From contig NC_090625.1 of assembly GCF_004359215.1 (NCBI RefSeq), forward strand, positions 120,247-184,246: 64,000 nt of DNA, in the 5' to 3' direction. Positions within the stretch are counted from its first letter, which is position 1. Each line of letters opens with the position of its first letter. This DNA is from Bremia lactucae (Eukaryota; Oomycota; Peronosporomycetes; Peronosporales; Peronosporaceae). Below the pieces are notes generated by a model. The model saw only the letters and a list, made by a program, of their open reading frames with translations. It was not told the DNA's origin and searched no databases. Shown piece by piece: positions 23,365 to 35,990 of this stretch. The position numbers and the translations under genes were made by a program.

Positions 23365-25464
23365 ATGGACGTAGAATATGACGGGCAGACGGCGTTTGAT
23401 GCTGCCGCTAATGGAGATTTCCCGCTGGTAGTTCTTTTGTGGGGTATGTCTATGGCTGTACATCCTCAGCCTGTGGATTTGCTTGCAGTCAAGGACTCTG
23501 GCGGGAATACACTTGTGCATTACGCAGCTGCGAGTTGCGAGGACACTTGCGACACGTTGCATTTCTTGATGCAGCAGATGCACGTCTCCGGAAGAGAGGA
23601 GGCGTTAACGGATGCGAGAAATGATGCTGGAGAGACACCACTTATGTAAGTTTATTGACGAACGCAAGCCTTGTAGGAGAGCTGAGCGAATTACTGGCTA
23701 TGTATGATGAGTGCATAAAGGAGAGCAGCCCATGCTGGCAATCTGCTGCTGGCAGGCGCGCTTCTTCATTCAGGTTTCGTAGACATTTTGGCTCAGGACG
23801 CGCGAGGTAATACGCCTGCACATCATGCCGCGGCGGAAGGTCATCTCTGGATGTTGCACTTTTTGCTAGAGGCGGAGCAGAGGCACAATATGGTCAGTAC
23901 CAATGGAGAGAAAGCAAAAAAGTCTACCACACTTGGCGGCTACTCTTTAAAACGTCAAAATGTGCTCTTTTACGCCTGCATGAGCGAGTCCAAGCCTACT
24001 GTGCAGTATGCGCTGACGAGAGGTTTCGACGCCAATGAAATGGATGCAGAAGGGAAAAAATGTCTGGACATAGCGAAGCAGCGCAACTTGCTATGGCTCG
24101 AAGATCTGTTGTCAGACAAAGCGAAGACGGCCGATCCACCCACGCACTTACGCCAAACGCGCAGAATAGTGGCGGTGGTGCAAGGAGTGTTGCTGTTGTT
24201 TGTATTGGCAACAGCTTACTGGCTGGTGTGGTGGCTGGCTCTCCCCTTTATTGTCATAGTGTTGAGCATATTACTATTGGCATTTCGTCAGCATGGTCAG
24301 GATCGCAGTCTCAGTGGTCACTCCCATGAGGCAGCATCTTCGGCGTTGGGCAATGTGCATCCGTCCAAGAAAAATGCCGTGGTGGCAAAGAATGTTTCAC
24401 TTGAACAAGTTGAAGTTGGTCTTTTGAAAGACGTCTCGGCGCGTAGCAAAAAGAGTAGTGTCAAGTTGAGGGTGGGAATACGTACATTCGTAAGTGCGCA
24501 GCCGGAGTCTATGATGGGTATTTGGATAGCTTGGTTGGGTGTATTCATTCTGATGTACGTTATGCTTTGGGTCGACCCGTGCTACAAAGATTTCAGAAAC
24601 AGCTACGCTTTTTTTCTGGCCATTACCGGCGGAATCAAAGCTGTGTTCGTTATAGTCTGGGCGCGTTTGGCTTTTATTTGCCCAATCGATCCTGGAACAC
24701 TAAAAACATACGACCGAGACGTCAAGGCAATGCTGGAAAAGGCATCTCGTTGCGAGGTTCCCGACATGACCAAATTTTGTCGTACGTGTCTTATCATGAA
24801 ACCCATTCGTTCGAAGCACTGCGCCCAATGTAACATATGCGTTGCTCGACACGACCACCACTGTGCGTGGATAAATCGATGTGTGGGTTTCGGCAACCAC
24901 CGATTTTTTTTTGCCTTTTTAATTCTTCATTGCATTGTACTGGGACTCTACGCAGTGCTTTGCACACTTGTACTTCACGATGCCACGCATAATTTACACG
25001 CTAAACGAGTGGATACTGATGGCAGCGGTGACAGGGAGAATCTGTCGACGTTTGACGTATGGATTGAGATTCCGTCACTGCTAAAGAACCACCTGTTGGT
25101 TATTATAGTACTGCTGTGGGATGTAATGGCCTTTTTCGCTCTTGCTCTGATGGTGACTCAGCATCTGAATAACATTGAACATAATCTTACAATTAATGAG
25201 CGGATGAACTGGCGGCGATACTCCTACTTGAACCCAGAACTTGAAAATAACAAGAAGTCATCGCCTGAAGCGATTTCTAATCCGTTCGACCATGGAATGA
25301 AGAATAATGTGGCGGAGTTCTTTATTCGCTCGGGTAGATTTGCAGTTAACTACCGAAACTTGTTTACGATCCCGAATTCAAGCTTAAATCTTACAAGTCC
25401 TGCCAGTTCTGAGGTGTCAGCTAAATCTGAATACGTCTCAGAAGAAGCTGACTATGTTGTTTAG
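23365..25464 (+). CDS. Ankyrin-repeat DHHC palmitoyltransferase (one intron)
   Basis: Two exons, 23365-23645 and 23724-25464, join to 673 codons. The 78-bp intron has GTAAGT at its start and AG at its end. Splicing restores an ankyrin repeat across the junction (ETPL...AAHAGN...LLHSG). Residues 1-230 hold ankyrin repeats (GQTAFDAAANGDFPLV; GNTPAHHAAAEGHLWMLHFL). Two membrane segments lie at about 240-283 and two at about 357-410. The Cys-rich domain follows at 444-494 with DHHC at 471-474 (CVARHDHHCAWINRCVG), then two more segments (487-510, 551-575). A TIxE variant of the TTxE motif (NLTINERMN) follows. This is the layout of the HIP14/Akr1 class, which S-acylates cytosolic-side cysteines, usually at Golgi or vesicle membranes; the ankyrins recruit substrate. 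Confidence 0.9.
23646..23723 (+). other. Predicted intron in the DHHC gene
   Basis: Starts GTAAGT and ends AAAGGAG. Without removal the frame hits TAA at 23647. With removal the codon AT/A joins and the ankyrin consensus continues as IAAHAGN. Another AG five bases downstream would shift the frame away from the repeat, so this acceptor is preferred. Confidence 0.75.
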
Positions 25465-25853
25465 CTAATGACGTAAAAAACAGAATTGGTCTTTGATTTG
25501 AGGACGCAACGTTAAAAATCTTAAGCGTTACAATGTTGTGCACGCAGTACTTGTCCTATTCGCAAGCAATACTTCAACAAAGAAATACGTAAGAGATACA
25601 ATACGTAAAAGATACTTTCTTTGAGAGAAATTGCAATGCAGCTAAAATGTCGGCTAGATGCAATATCGTCAGGCAGCACATTATGTCCAATCATCTCGCG
25701 AATTTTTATTGTCCGGAGATAATTTTACTTAACGAACTTTAATTTTGCTGGTGTAGGAGCGTTTTTGGGCTCCGAAGTGCTTTTTGACGATACTAGCTGC
25801 TGATTTCGACACTTAACGAGAGAAGGCTTCTGCCCATCAAAATTGCTGGAAAG
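25465..25853. other. Intergenic between DHHC gene and A3 LTR
   Basis: No gene is seen. An open minus-strand stretch (25991-25725) overlaps the A3 LTR start and has no recognisable domain. Confidence 0.5.
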
Positions 25854-26123
25854 TGTCATGGCGTACACTTCAGTTGGTAAACCGCTAAGGTAGTAATTTT
25901 CACATAATGGATAATTACCATCTTTTCTATTTAAAATAGGCATTATCATTAAACCCCCATTTGTAAAATGGGTAATTGTAGTAATCGCCACCAGATTTCT
26001 ATCTGTGGCATAAATTTGTTTTGATTGTTATTAGGTAAGGTTTATATTTAAAATTTAAAAAAAAATGTTCTCCTTTTGATCTTCGCGTGTCTCTGACTTT
26101 AGGAGCGAGGAAGCTCCGCTACA
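25854..26123 (+). repeat. Diverged family-A LTR (A3, 5' end of a chimeric element)
   Basis: Starts TGTCATGGCGTACAC and ends TAGGAGCGAGGAAGCTCCGCTACA, followed by CCTGGTATC, the eroded primer-binding site. Blocks such as AATCGCCACCAGATTTCTATCTG correspond to the CGCCGCCAGAT stretch of A1 and A2. It is shorter (270 bp) and much more diverged than either, so it is an older copy. Confidence 0.75.
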
Positions 26124-26184
26124 CCTGGTATCTTTTCATAGTCAATCTGCGCTTGAGTCTTTATAAGACTAAGCCTCTGCCGAA

Positions 26185-29100
26185 ATGAACACCTTCCCCG
26201 AACTTTAAGGGGCGAAACGCGCAGCTTTTGAGAAGCTCAAAACCTAGGTCGGACTAGAACACATTGAGTTCATCAGCTCTAGAGACCAGAGGTTCTGGAT
26301 GCAAGACTTGAAGCCTTTAATCGTCCGTTCCAGGACCACTTAGCGGTATCTATGCCGATTCGGTACATTTCTGCTCCTGATCCAGAGCCTAAGGCTTATC
26401 CTCTTGTTAACAATTGTTACGACATATGATAGTAAAGAGAGATAAACCTTTTTTGGATCAAGCAAACGGATATGCTCGTAGACTCTGCCATATTCTTAAC
26501 AAATCGACAAAAGGTGGCCATGGCCATCTCTAATTCGGTGGTAGAGCCATAAAATGAGCACTCACGTGCAGCACGTCCAAACGACGCTTTTCCCACGTGA
26601 ACTTCGCTTAAGCAGCAAATGGTCAGCATGTTTGCACCGCCTGATCAGGCTTTTCGTACGCGATCACGACTCATAGCACCTCGTCAGTTTAAACGAGCCC
26701 TAGAGGACTATATCCAGGAGTTGAGAACTTTTATTGCCGCTATGCATCAAGACTCAGTGCGATCAGAAAATTTAGTATCTGTCTTAATGGGGGAATCAAT
26801 GAGGGCGACGCCAGGACGGAATTATACCGATCTCATCCCGTTACGATTGGAGAGGCAGTTGTCACAGCGCTACGCGTGGAGTTCAACTCTAAGACCTTAC
26901 ATGTTAGTACGCCTGTTTACCGTATAATCTCTTTAAGCACATCGGCTTCATCTAATACGCAAAAACTCATGGTTTTAAGCCTCGATCAGGACAGACAAGA
27001 AACTTTAGGTACGGTGAGACGACTTTCAGTCGCTAAGCGAATAATAATCGAATCATATTCATGCGCTTTAAAACGCTTCAGCGTATCGCTCTTTCTCTTC
27101 AAGGGAACGACATCGAGCATAATTGCAAATAGTTCCTGAATCAATTAAAATTGACCATTGTTTATCGAAGCCCTTAACAATCGCTCTCGCGACTATTAAG
27201 CCGGACTAGTATTCACGCCCCAAGCTATTAAGCACAGAGCTCTTTGGGGCTGGGCTCTGTTGGCATTTACCTCCTAGATATCCCGCACAGCCTAATTCTA
27301 CCCCAGAAGGCTATATAATAACTATATAACAACATGCACTTTATATCTATACTATGCTTATAATTCCGTAACTGACATCACCTGTTTAATTTCCTATACT
27401 AATTTCCGTAGTTATAATTCATACTGGGTATCTGCATTTTCCCGCACCGTACCAGATTTTTCGTATGAGGTGGAGTTATTGCTTTTTCGAGCATTGCACG
27501 CGTTTCGCAACGGACAAGCCGGGTGTAAGTGCTTCGTATTTAACTTTTACGAATGTTTTAATGCTATTCACAACTTGAAGTTCTCTTTTGAAGTTGGGTA
27601 TTGAATTTCTGGACTTTGACAGTATGGAACACTGTCTCGTCCTTGATATGGATTCGAGATATGATCTCATCCTCGGCATGGCTTGGCTTGAACGCCATGA
27701 ACCATGGATTGATTGGAGGTCAAAGACCTAGGTTCCAGGCGCAATATTCCAAGCGAGGCTCTGAAGAGTCATGAATCCACAACAAAAGCGAACTTGGCGT
27801 GAGCCAACGAATGAATCTTTCAGTGTGTTAGACATTGAAATATCTGAGTAAAGTAACCACAATATTGAGAACATTATTAGTGAGCGTGGCTCATTATTTG
27901 TTGGTAAACAGCACGGACTCCGTTGAGTAATACTGAGCGAGTCATCAAGGATGTAATTACCCAGATGCACGAAGGACGTTCTTTAGAGGAATACGGTGGG
28001 ATGTACGATGTACAGTGCGCTCGACTTAGCCAATGGTCATTATCAATCTATCACCCGAGCTAGTGACATCTCGCTTACAGCGATTAGCAGCCCAAGCGGC
28101 ATGCTATGGGAGTGGATGGTAATGTCACAAGGGCTTTTTAATGCCCCGACTACTTTCAACCGTATAGTAACGCAACTATTCCGCCCTCACAGAGGCTATG
28201 CACAAATTTACTTTGAAGACATGTCCGTCAACAGTCGTGCAGAATAGAGCCGATAAAATTTAGAGAACCACCCGTTTACGAGCTGTATGCGCACAAATAA
28301 GTTGTGTCCCTTTGGAATTTTAATGCCCCGGCGTCTACAAATATCTGGTGACGAAACTGTTCTGACCTTAGAGAGATTTTGTACAGAAATGTATTTTAGA
28401 TATTATATATGTCCATAGCCATTCGGAGCAGAGTCGGTAGGATGTGCATTACCCCATAGACTATTTACGAGCTATGCTTGCGTGCATGCGCACCAACAAG
28501 TTATATCGAAACGCATAAAACGCATCCTCGGTGCAAAACATATCGCCTTCTTACAGTACTTTATAGAAAAGCGAGGACTTAAAGCGGATCTTGCTACGGT
28601 GAAGCCATAGTAGATTGGCCGGTTCATAAATACCAACAAAATTAATGCATGGTTTAGCCTTGCCAACTAAGCTTGGCTCCCAGTATTTGCGATCATGCGT
28701 ATATACGCACTGCGACTCAGTCGCCTTATCTCTAAAAAAGGACGACCCGGTGACTTTCATTCTTTGCATAATATACTTCTAGGTGAAGTATAAGCCAGGA
28801 AAGCAAAATACTTTGGCTGGTGTGTTCGCGCGCAGACCTTATTATGAGCTAACTCATGTCACGGCTCTGTATTTGCCCAGTCACTGACTTTATCTTTGCG
28901 GCTTATGCCACGGATGAACAAGGTGTAGATGCTACGGGCTCTTCAAGAAATGAGCTTTAAGATTCGAACATTTAGTTATCGGCTCGATTAAGCGCGGTTT
29001 TACACGAGTGCTCTATCGATGAGGCCTTCAAGCTATTGCACGGATGGTATATAAATTTTGAATTTTCAATGGAGCACATGATGCTGATTTTAGCGGTCAT

Positions 29101-29890
29101 GTCGGTCGAGAGAAGACCAGCGGCTCTATGCGCTGGAGCACAAACTTCCTTTTGTTGAGCTTGAGTAAAATAACGCTATTAATAACTCTACAGGCTATAA
29201 TCCGTTGTATGTGAACAACTTCACACACCAACGCGTTTCTTTCATGCTAACACTTCGTGGCCCATGGCTTGGTGGGGGTAACATTGCCGATCGGCTTGCT
29301 GATATCAACCCTGTCACTTCTTGCAAACAGGTCAACGAACGAACGACATGGGCTTGACGCGATAGCTGATAGCGAAGACAAACAAAACGAACAAGCGGTT
29401 GATAAAGCCACCAGCAGTGTTTATTATTATGCGGTCGGTGACCGAGTCTTACGAAATGCCAAAATCTACCTTCAAATGTTGTTTTTGCGGCTTTAAGTCC
29501 AAATCGCGTCCATATTTTATCGGATAATTTCTGGTCTTGGTAGGGTCTTGCTTACACGGTAAACCTCTGCGCAATGTGCGCACACACAGTGATTTAATTC
29601 GCTTTCCTTGAGACAAATCGGGATCCGTCCCAGCTGATTTGGAGGCGCTTAAGCTGATAACGACGGCTGTGCCATAGATTTCTGCATTATCAGGATGTCC
29701 AGCGGTCCCTCTTATCGAGGTGGTTGACGCTTGCGTCAAAAGACGGGATCGGACACCGCTAATTTTTTCGGATTCAAAATGAGACTATCACGGAGAAGTT
29801 GCACCTCGTGCCTAACCTTTAACAAGAGCTGTCGCCAGCATTTCGGCCCCCTTCTGGTTGCTCGATGGGATAGGGAACCTTCAGTTCCAC
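26185..29890 (+). pseudogene. Family-A gag-pol remnant (A3), heavily decayed
   Basis: Plus-strand fragments in order: gag (ATGAACACCTTCCCCGAAC at 26185, capsid MFAPPDQAFRTRSR at 26619), protease-linker remnants (27600-27720), and RT pieces (27990-28250, with YSALDLANGHYQS and YFEDMS replacing the YFDD box). Scrambled RNase H and integrase (28590-29500) follow, then the Pro-rich linker (29760-29890). Stops occur every few dozen codons. At 29890, just after the codons for NLQFH that normally precede the chromodomain, the sequence switches to family-B integrase. Confidence 0.75.
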
Positions 29891-31480
29891 TTCCGCCAGA
29901 ATGTTGGCAGTGGACTTCGTCTTCGAATTTCCCGAAGGCGATCACAAAAACAATGGATCCTTGTTTTTGTAGACAGATTCAGCAAGATGGTACATCTTGT
30001 TGCAGTACCAGAGTCGATCAAGGCTGCGGGCTGTGCCCGTGTCTTTATCGACACGGTATTAAAATTCCGCGGTTATCCCGTGGAGCTTTGGCAATCCGTG
30101 TTCCGATCTCTCGGAACACGGCTGACTATGTCAACTTCTGATCAAATATCCAGAGACAGGTGGTCAGACGGAACGCGTTAATCGCGTCCTCGAAGAGATA
30201 CTTCGAGGTTACGTCCAATCGTATCCGAATTGGAGCAAGTTTTACCAATGGTGAAATTCGCCATCAATGATTCGGTGCATGCCTCTACAACGCATACACC
30301 GTTCTTCGTGAATGGCTTACGCCATCCACGCATACCCATCCACTTAAAGGGATCCTCTACTTGAAGGGGGGGGCTCGCACAAGCAAAGCCATTTCTGGTT
30401 CATGCTCATTACGCGTCGAAGTAACCAACGACGCGAATAACGTTGATGTCAAAACAATCGATATCGAAGATGAGTAAGATCTCATGGCAGTGCGCACAAA
30501 GCGTATGAAAAAGATAAAACAAACGAGTCAGCAGAGGAATTTCTGCTGGCTCGAGAATCAGTAATTCATTTCGTAAAGGATTCCATTGCTAACGCAGTAT
30601 ACCGTCTGAAACGGAACGCAGACAAACATGGACGAGCAAATGTTCTTTCATTTAAATTAATGACCTAGTACTACTCTCTACGGTAAACTTACCTAAGCGT
30701 GTAGTCACTAATGTGGGTACTACTCAAGTTCATTGGGCCTTTCCGTGTACTGCATCGAAGAGGCAATGCGTACACAATAGAATTGCCACGTAGGATGCGA
30801 ACGCATCCTACGTTTTATGTTGGTCGGCTCCGCCCTAACCATCAGTACGCAGATTCTGACCAAGCTTTTCAATAATCCCTAGAAGGACCTTGTGGTCACG
30901 AACCAGATTTTCATGTTGGATCTGGCGATTCTCCCGTCGAGTCCGAAGATCAGCGAAACCGCGATGAGCTGACGACAGCTCATCACGAAGAGCGTGATAA
31001 TTCCGTCCGTACTCCAAGATGGAGTACGCACTCTTCGAACGGTCTTCCAACCGTTCGATATAGTGATCCTGCACCGTTTGCTCCAACGAGCGACGCTTAC
31101 CGCGCTCGTGATCAAGTCCCTCCTCCAAATAATGGAGGAAGTGATCGAGTTTGTCGAATTTCGACTCTAGGGGCAGCGAACGAGTTATCTTGTGCGCTGG
31201 CGCGGTTTATCCACCTTCACTTGACAGCTGGGAGCCTCGTTTCCAGGTGGTTGTTGACGTTGAGAGCCTCGTCCGTAAGTATGACGAGACCCATCCGATA
31301 AATCAGAAGGTCCATCGGAAAACATGCGCCCATGGCACCTGTAAATCGATTGCAAAACGTCAATCGCAACGCGCATCTCGATTGAGATGCGAACCCTTCC
31401 CCAGGGCGAAGAAAGGTAATAGACATCCCTTTTTACTCGCTTCGTGTTGTCAACACAACACGGACAGGGATCACCTCACG
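29890..31480 (+). pseudogene. Family-B integrase and chromodomain remnant (B1)
   Basis: Begins with the family-B integrase core, recognisable in shifting frames as PPECWQ, VDFVFEFPEGDHKNN, VDRFSKMVHL and a TDGQTERVNR-like segment. The integrase C-terminus follows (30650-30840, LLSTVNLPKR, then HPTFYVGRL-like) and the linker and a chromodomain remnant (about 31130-31300). The preceding element part is family A, so this is the 3' half of a chimera. Frameshifts are frequent. Confidence 0.75.
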
Positions 31481-31777
31481 TGAGGCACGGAAGTCCTGCT
31501 TTACGTGACAACCGATGCAATTTAAACATTGCACCCGCCTGACGATGATCAGGCGACTGTTCTGTTCTCCTTAAGTTAGCCATTTCGTCCGACTCGCATT
31601 CGTAGTCGACCTCCAAAGAGGGGTCGCATTCACCCGCAACAATTAGAATTGCGGGAGAAGATGACACTACGGCAGACGGACGTCTGCAGCAAGAGACAAT
31701 AATGCGTCGCCCGCGGCTGCATGAACCGCAGCCGACGACGCCGCACTATTCGCATACCGCATGGACTTGTTAACCAT
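30835..31777 (-). pseudogene. Antisense ORF of B1 (aORF-B1), broken
   Basis: ATG at 31777-31775, 118 nt inside the 3' LTR, starts MVNKSMRYANSAASSAAVHA. After a frameshift, one frame runs from 31667 to 31185 with a single TGA at 31478-31476. It contains GECDPSLEVDYECESDEM, then FKLHRLSRKAGLPC, GDPCPCCVDNTKRVKRDV and RISIEMRVAIDVLQSIYR. A further frameshift leads to a coiled-coil segment (31128-30835) with EEGLDHERGKRRSLEQTV and DELSSAHRGFADLR. Sense-strand coding over this stretch is the chromodomain and linker; beyond about 31480 there is no sense gene. Unknown function; multiple Cys could bind metal (inference). Confidence 0.6.
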
Positions 31778-31894
31778 GCGATAGAATTAAAAGTGATGGT
31801 TCTGACAAATCAACATCAATTTTAATTAAGTTGTCTGATAGTTAATACTCTATCCAATGACAGTTAGAGTGATCGTTGTTTAAGGGAGAAGTGA

Positions 31895-32256
31895 TGTAAC
31901 GGGGTGTATCGTTACATGAAATCGACACATAAAGGTTTTTAATTAATATATTATCTAAAAGGTAGATAGAATATGGATAATATTACTTTACATGGTAATA
32001 TTCTAAAAGCTATCCAGTCAGCGCTGGACGCGCGCAAAGAGAGAGACAGATAAGACTTTATTACATGTTTTGGATTAGTTTATAATTAAGTTATTATTAA
32101 ATGGATAGCAACAGAAGAACTTAATTATATAAGATACAGCTTTTAATTTACCCTCTGAAGCAAGTGTTTTCTTAATAGAGTCTTCCTCTGCACGTACTAG
32201 TGTACGTGAGGCACCTCTCGCACTGAGGCAGTTCAAGTCAGTAGTGCCCAGTTACA
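31895..32256 (+). repeat. Family-B 3' LTR (B1)
   Basis: Starts TGTAACGGGGTGTATCG after the purine-rich TTTAAGGGAGAAGTGA and ends CCCAGTTACA at 32256. It shares the GCGCTGGACGCGCGCAAAGAGAG and CACGTACTAGTGTACGTG blocks with the other B LTRs. It is 362 bp, shorter than the 437-438 bp of B2 and B3. Confidence 0.85.
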
Positions 32257-34020
32257 CGCCTATACTTGGTAACACTTGAATTCCTTCCCACGACCCGCAT
32301 CTCTGCGTGTGTACGTGAGCCTCCGTATCGATTGGGCTCACGTCCCCCACTTCTCCGAACATCATCGGGAGGTGGGTGGCAGGGCATATGGCGCAGGGAC
32401 ATGGTGAACAAGCCCTGTCCAGGCTCCGACGCAGTCCTCCTGATATACAAAATGTTGCTCAGTTGAAGCAGTGTTAGGCATTCGTGCTCGGACAGCGAAG
32501 AGCCGCGTCCGAGGCACCCTGCCATGCTGCGGCGGAGTCCGTCACTCAGACTCAGGTGAGCTGGGGCATGAGCAGGCTCGGAGCGAGGCTCTCTGCTCGG
32601 CCGCATCAGCCAGGGCCCATTTGGATAGACCCGCCTAAGTTTGATGGAACTGCAGCGCACACGATTGTCCACTGGCTGTTAACCGTGGAGCAATGGGATG
32701 TCGCGAAGCTCATCGATGACGTCGGATATTGTCGTACGCCATATCGCACCTGCGCGGTAAGCCCACTCTGAGGCATCTTAAAAACGGACAAAAAGAAACG
32801 GCTCGCTGCTCAAGGATGGGATGCCTTGAGAGACAATCCGTTCTGTGGAAACATGGTAGACATAACCTAGCAAGCTGCGTACACACCCAGTGTTGTACAT
32901 CGGCTTGCTTAAGCCATATCGGGACCTTTCCACGCGGACGTAAAGGCGCTTGCGCCGAGACAGGCCGTCGTGCCGGAGATTGCTGCATCCTCACCAGGAT
33001 GTCCAGCTGGATCTCTAAACGAGACTGTTGACGTTCCATCGTTAAATGACGGGTTTGGACCGCATCAAAAGAACCTCAATTCGAGCTAAGCCTTTGCGAA
33101 GAAGTTGCACCTCGTGCTTTAAAGCGTATTGGCGCTTGTGACGACGTCGCTTTATTAGCTTCTCCACGTGAAAGTGAAGGATCCCACGCTTATCGAGCGA
33201 CGCGGGAGGGGGTCGCGATTTCAAACCCTCCTGCGTCACTCGCTCGCGATGTGTTCCCAGTGGAAGTGCCGAGCCGCCTACCAGCAGATTGGGGCACCAG
33301 GCGCGAAAAGACCTCGAACCTGGCACCAAGTATTGTGTGACCAGGCAATGGCCGTTGCCGAAAGAACAAGTCGATTATATCGATGAGTTCTTCGACAAGC
33401 GAGTTAAGGCGGGATATGTGCGTGAGAGCAAATCGCCTCACTGCAGCCCGAACTTTTGTGAGCGTAAAGCCACATGTGGATGGCATCTGGTTCATGCTTA
33501 CAATAAGCTGAACACGGCGACCATACCGGCTCAAACGTCAATTTCGTGTAAAGATTATTTATTGAACTTCATGGGAAAGTCAACTATATTTTCCGCGTTC
33601 ACTTTAGAGGATGGCTACTATCAGGTACTCATGAGAGAGTCTGATGTAGCCAAAAAACTGCAAGCACCCCAAGCGGTATGCTTTGGAAGTGGCTTGCGAT
33701 GCCCCAAGGGTTGAAAAACGCACCGGCGACATTCAACGGAGTGGTGGCTCACGTGATGCGACAGGACCGTGCTTACGCACCCCATTACTTTGAAGATGTA
33801 TTCGTGCATAGTAGGGTCGAGGACGGGCTGAGCGCGATAGAGTCGCACAAGCGTCATCAAGACGCTGTGTTGCAGACTTTGAAGGACGCCCAATTGTGCG
33901 TCAACTTGCAAAAGTGCATCATAGGGGTCCCTGAGATACCTGTGCGGGGTTGTATCGTTATAACACAGCGCGTGAAAGGTTCACTCATCTGAAGGACCTT
34001 GCATAGAGAGCGATCGAACG
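32257..34020 (+). pseudogene. Mosaic of gypsy fragments (gag, family-A pol tail, third RT)
   Basis: Three unrelated pieces in a row. 32480-32770 is a gag N-terminus (DPPKFDGTAAHTIVHWLLTVEQ). 32870-33170 is a family-A integrase-tail and linker fragment. 33290-33990 is an RT not from A or B (EPGTKYCVTRQWPL, then LVHAYNKLNTATIPAQT, LEDGYYQVLMRESDVAK, GLKNAPATFN and YFEDVFVHSR). The catalytic box has YFED for YFDD. The joints are abrupt, so the stretch looks like successive deletions or template switches. Confidence 0.65.
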
Positions 34021-35990
34021 CATAACTTCGGTCGCAGGCGGGACAGCGTCGATGCCATTCTATTTATTCTATACACAAATGAACAACATTCGCCCATAGC
34101 TGAGTTCATACAACATGAACTCGACGTGGCCACAAAAATAGTCTTGCTTCACCAGCAAGGCTCTCCACACGCGGATGCGTTGAGAGAATAGGGTGCTCAA
34201 CAATTCGAACTGTAGAGACAGAAGCATTTACAATCTGCTAGCGGGCCGACGCTTCTACGTCGACCCAAAAGCTGAAAGATTGATTTCTCTAAGTTTAAGG
34301 CAGTCGAAGGCGAATCCCTTTTAAGATGGTTCGTCGAATTAGACGACGCCATTGAAGCTCGCCGCATCAATTATGATGCGACGAAAGTGAAATTTGGCAT
34401 GTCTAACTTAGCCGGACGTGCCAAATCTTGGGCCTTGGAGCTCAAGCTTCACGACCCGTTGTTTTTTGGGTTGTATGATGTCTTAAAGACCCAGGTCAGG
34501 CAAAAATTTGAGCCGCCACGTGCCGAATTCAGGGCTCGAGACGATCTCCGGGATTTGAAACGAGGCAAGCGTGATCTTCATGTTTATGCTCAACATATTG
34601 AGTTCTTACGAAACCTTGAAGCTGTATTCAATAAAATGAACAAACACAAATGACAGCGAGATCCTCTACGATCGACGCTCTAGTCGCACTGTCTCTTATA
34701 AATAGGCGTTTCCAGCTCATTTAATTTTGCTTTCTGCCGATGGAAAATGCCTCATCTTGCATCAAATGGACGAAAGCATTCGTCTGGATGTGGCGGCGAG
34801 TTTTCTATGGTGCAGCCTACGCCGACGCCTCGTTTGTACGAGTTCTTTCCCTAGTCTCACCTGTCCAGCTAATCTTAAACAGGCTTTCGTCTACTCGGGT
34901 GCTTATCGTCCTCCGAGACGACAAGAAAACGGAGGTCTAGCACCTACGGACTTCTCGTTTGTAGATAGCAAAAATCTCGCTCTTCAAGTTATGAACGTTT
35001 GCATAACAATGCAATCGTTGTCGAAAGACGGGCCGCTACGCCTATGAGTGTGGTGCCCCACGTCCATTACCTAGAAACATTAAGCGAAACGATCGACCTC
35101 CCACTAGAAACAGCGGGACGCGGCTCCGACGCTGTTGCGAAATCGCAACGGCATTCAGACCATAAGAGAAACGTTTGGGTCGGAAGGTGCGGAGCGCCAT
35201 ACTGATCCAGCAACGCAAAAGCATTTGATGACCTGGCCTTTTCAAGGTGATGAGGTTAGCTGCATCACCTTGTAAATTATAGTGGCAAATGACTTGCCAC
35301 TAAAGTCCTAGTCGATTGTGGGGCGCCGAACAATTTTTTTGACGCCAATTGCTAAAAGATCGCAGGCTCAATTTTGTTGAGCGTGATATACCTCTAACGA
35401 GGATGGCAGTGCCTAGCAACAAGCGCATCTGTAACAGTAAATAAACGTGTTGTGGGTATCCAATACACGTTTATGGGTGAGCAGTACGATGATAATTTCA
35501 TCGTACTTGATTTGAATGACAAATTTAATGTCATCCTAGGATTACCCTGGCTAAAAAAGTACGAGCCATGCATAAATTGGCAGCATCAAACCGTGACGAT
35601 GTCTGTCTTTCGTTCATCAGAGAGTCGTCTGATGATCGTCTTGGTGCGTCCCCAAGCGTGTGGATATCCTTACTTGTGGTTGAGTCGTTTAAGAATCGAT
35701 ACACAACACGCATTGGTTTACTCTATCACACAGCCGTTTCTGGCGACACACCTCGTGTCATCATCGCCACACATAATGATTTACGTTTACGAATCATGTT
35801 TGAGAACCAAGAAGTGTGCATCGTGGACGTGACACCTATCTCACGAAAAGTCGCGACATTTATTGGCCACGCCAGTATGAGCTCGTCCGCAAGTGCTAGT
35901 AGCCTCGTCCCAACTGGTGATGAACGTCCCGGGTCTCGTTTGGCAGTTCGACAAGACCAAGACCCGTCCTCCTCGACTTAGGTCCATCGG
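34020..35990 (+). pseudogene. Family-B gag-protease-integrase remnant (B4)
   Basis: Plus-strand gag (34387-34653, MSNLAGRAKSWALELKLHDP), a degraded zinc-knuckle region and a protease. The protease is entered by LVDCGAPNN at about 35310 and continues 35452-35640 (DLNDKFNVILGLPWLKKYEP). At about 35680 it passes directly into the integrase N-terminal region (NDLRLRIMFE, then a zinc-binding remnant to about 35880), skipping RT and RNase H. An internal deletion of roughly 2 kb is implied by comparison with B2. Confidence 0.65.
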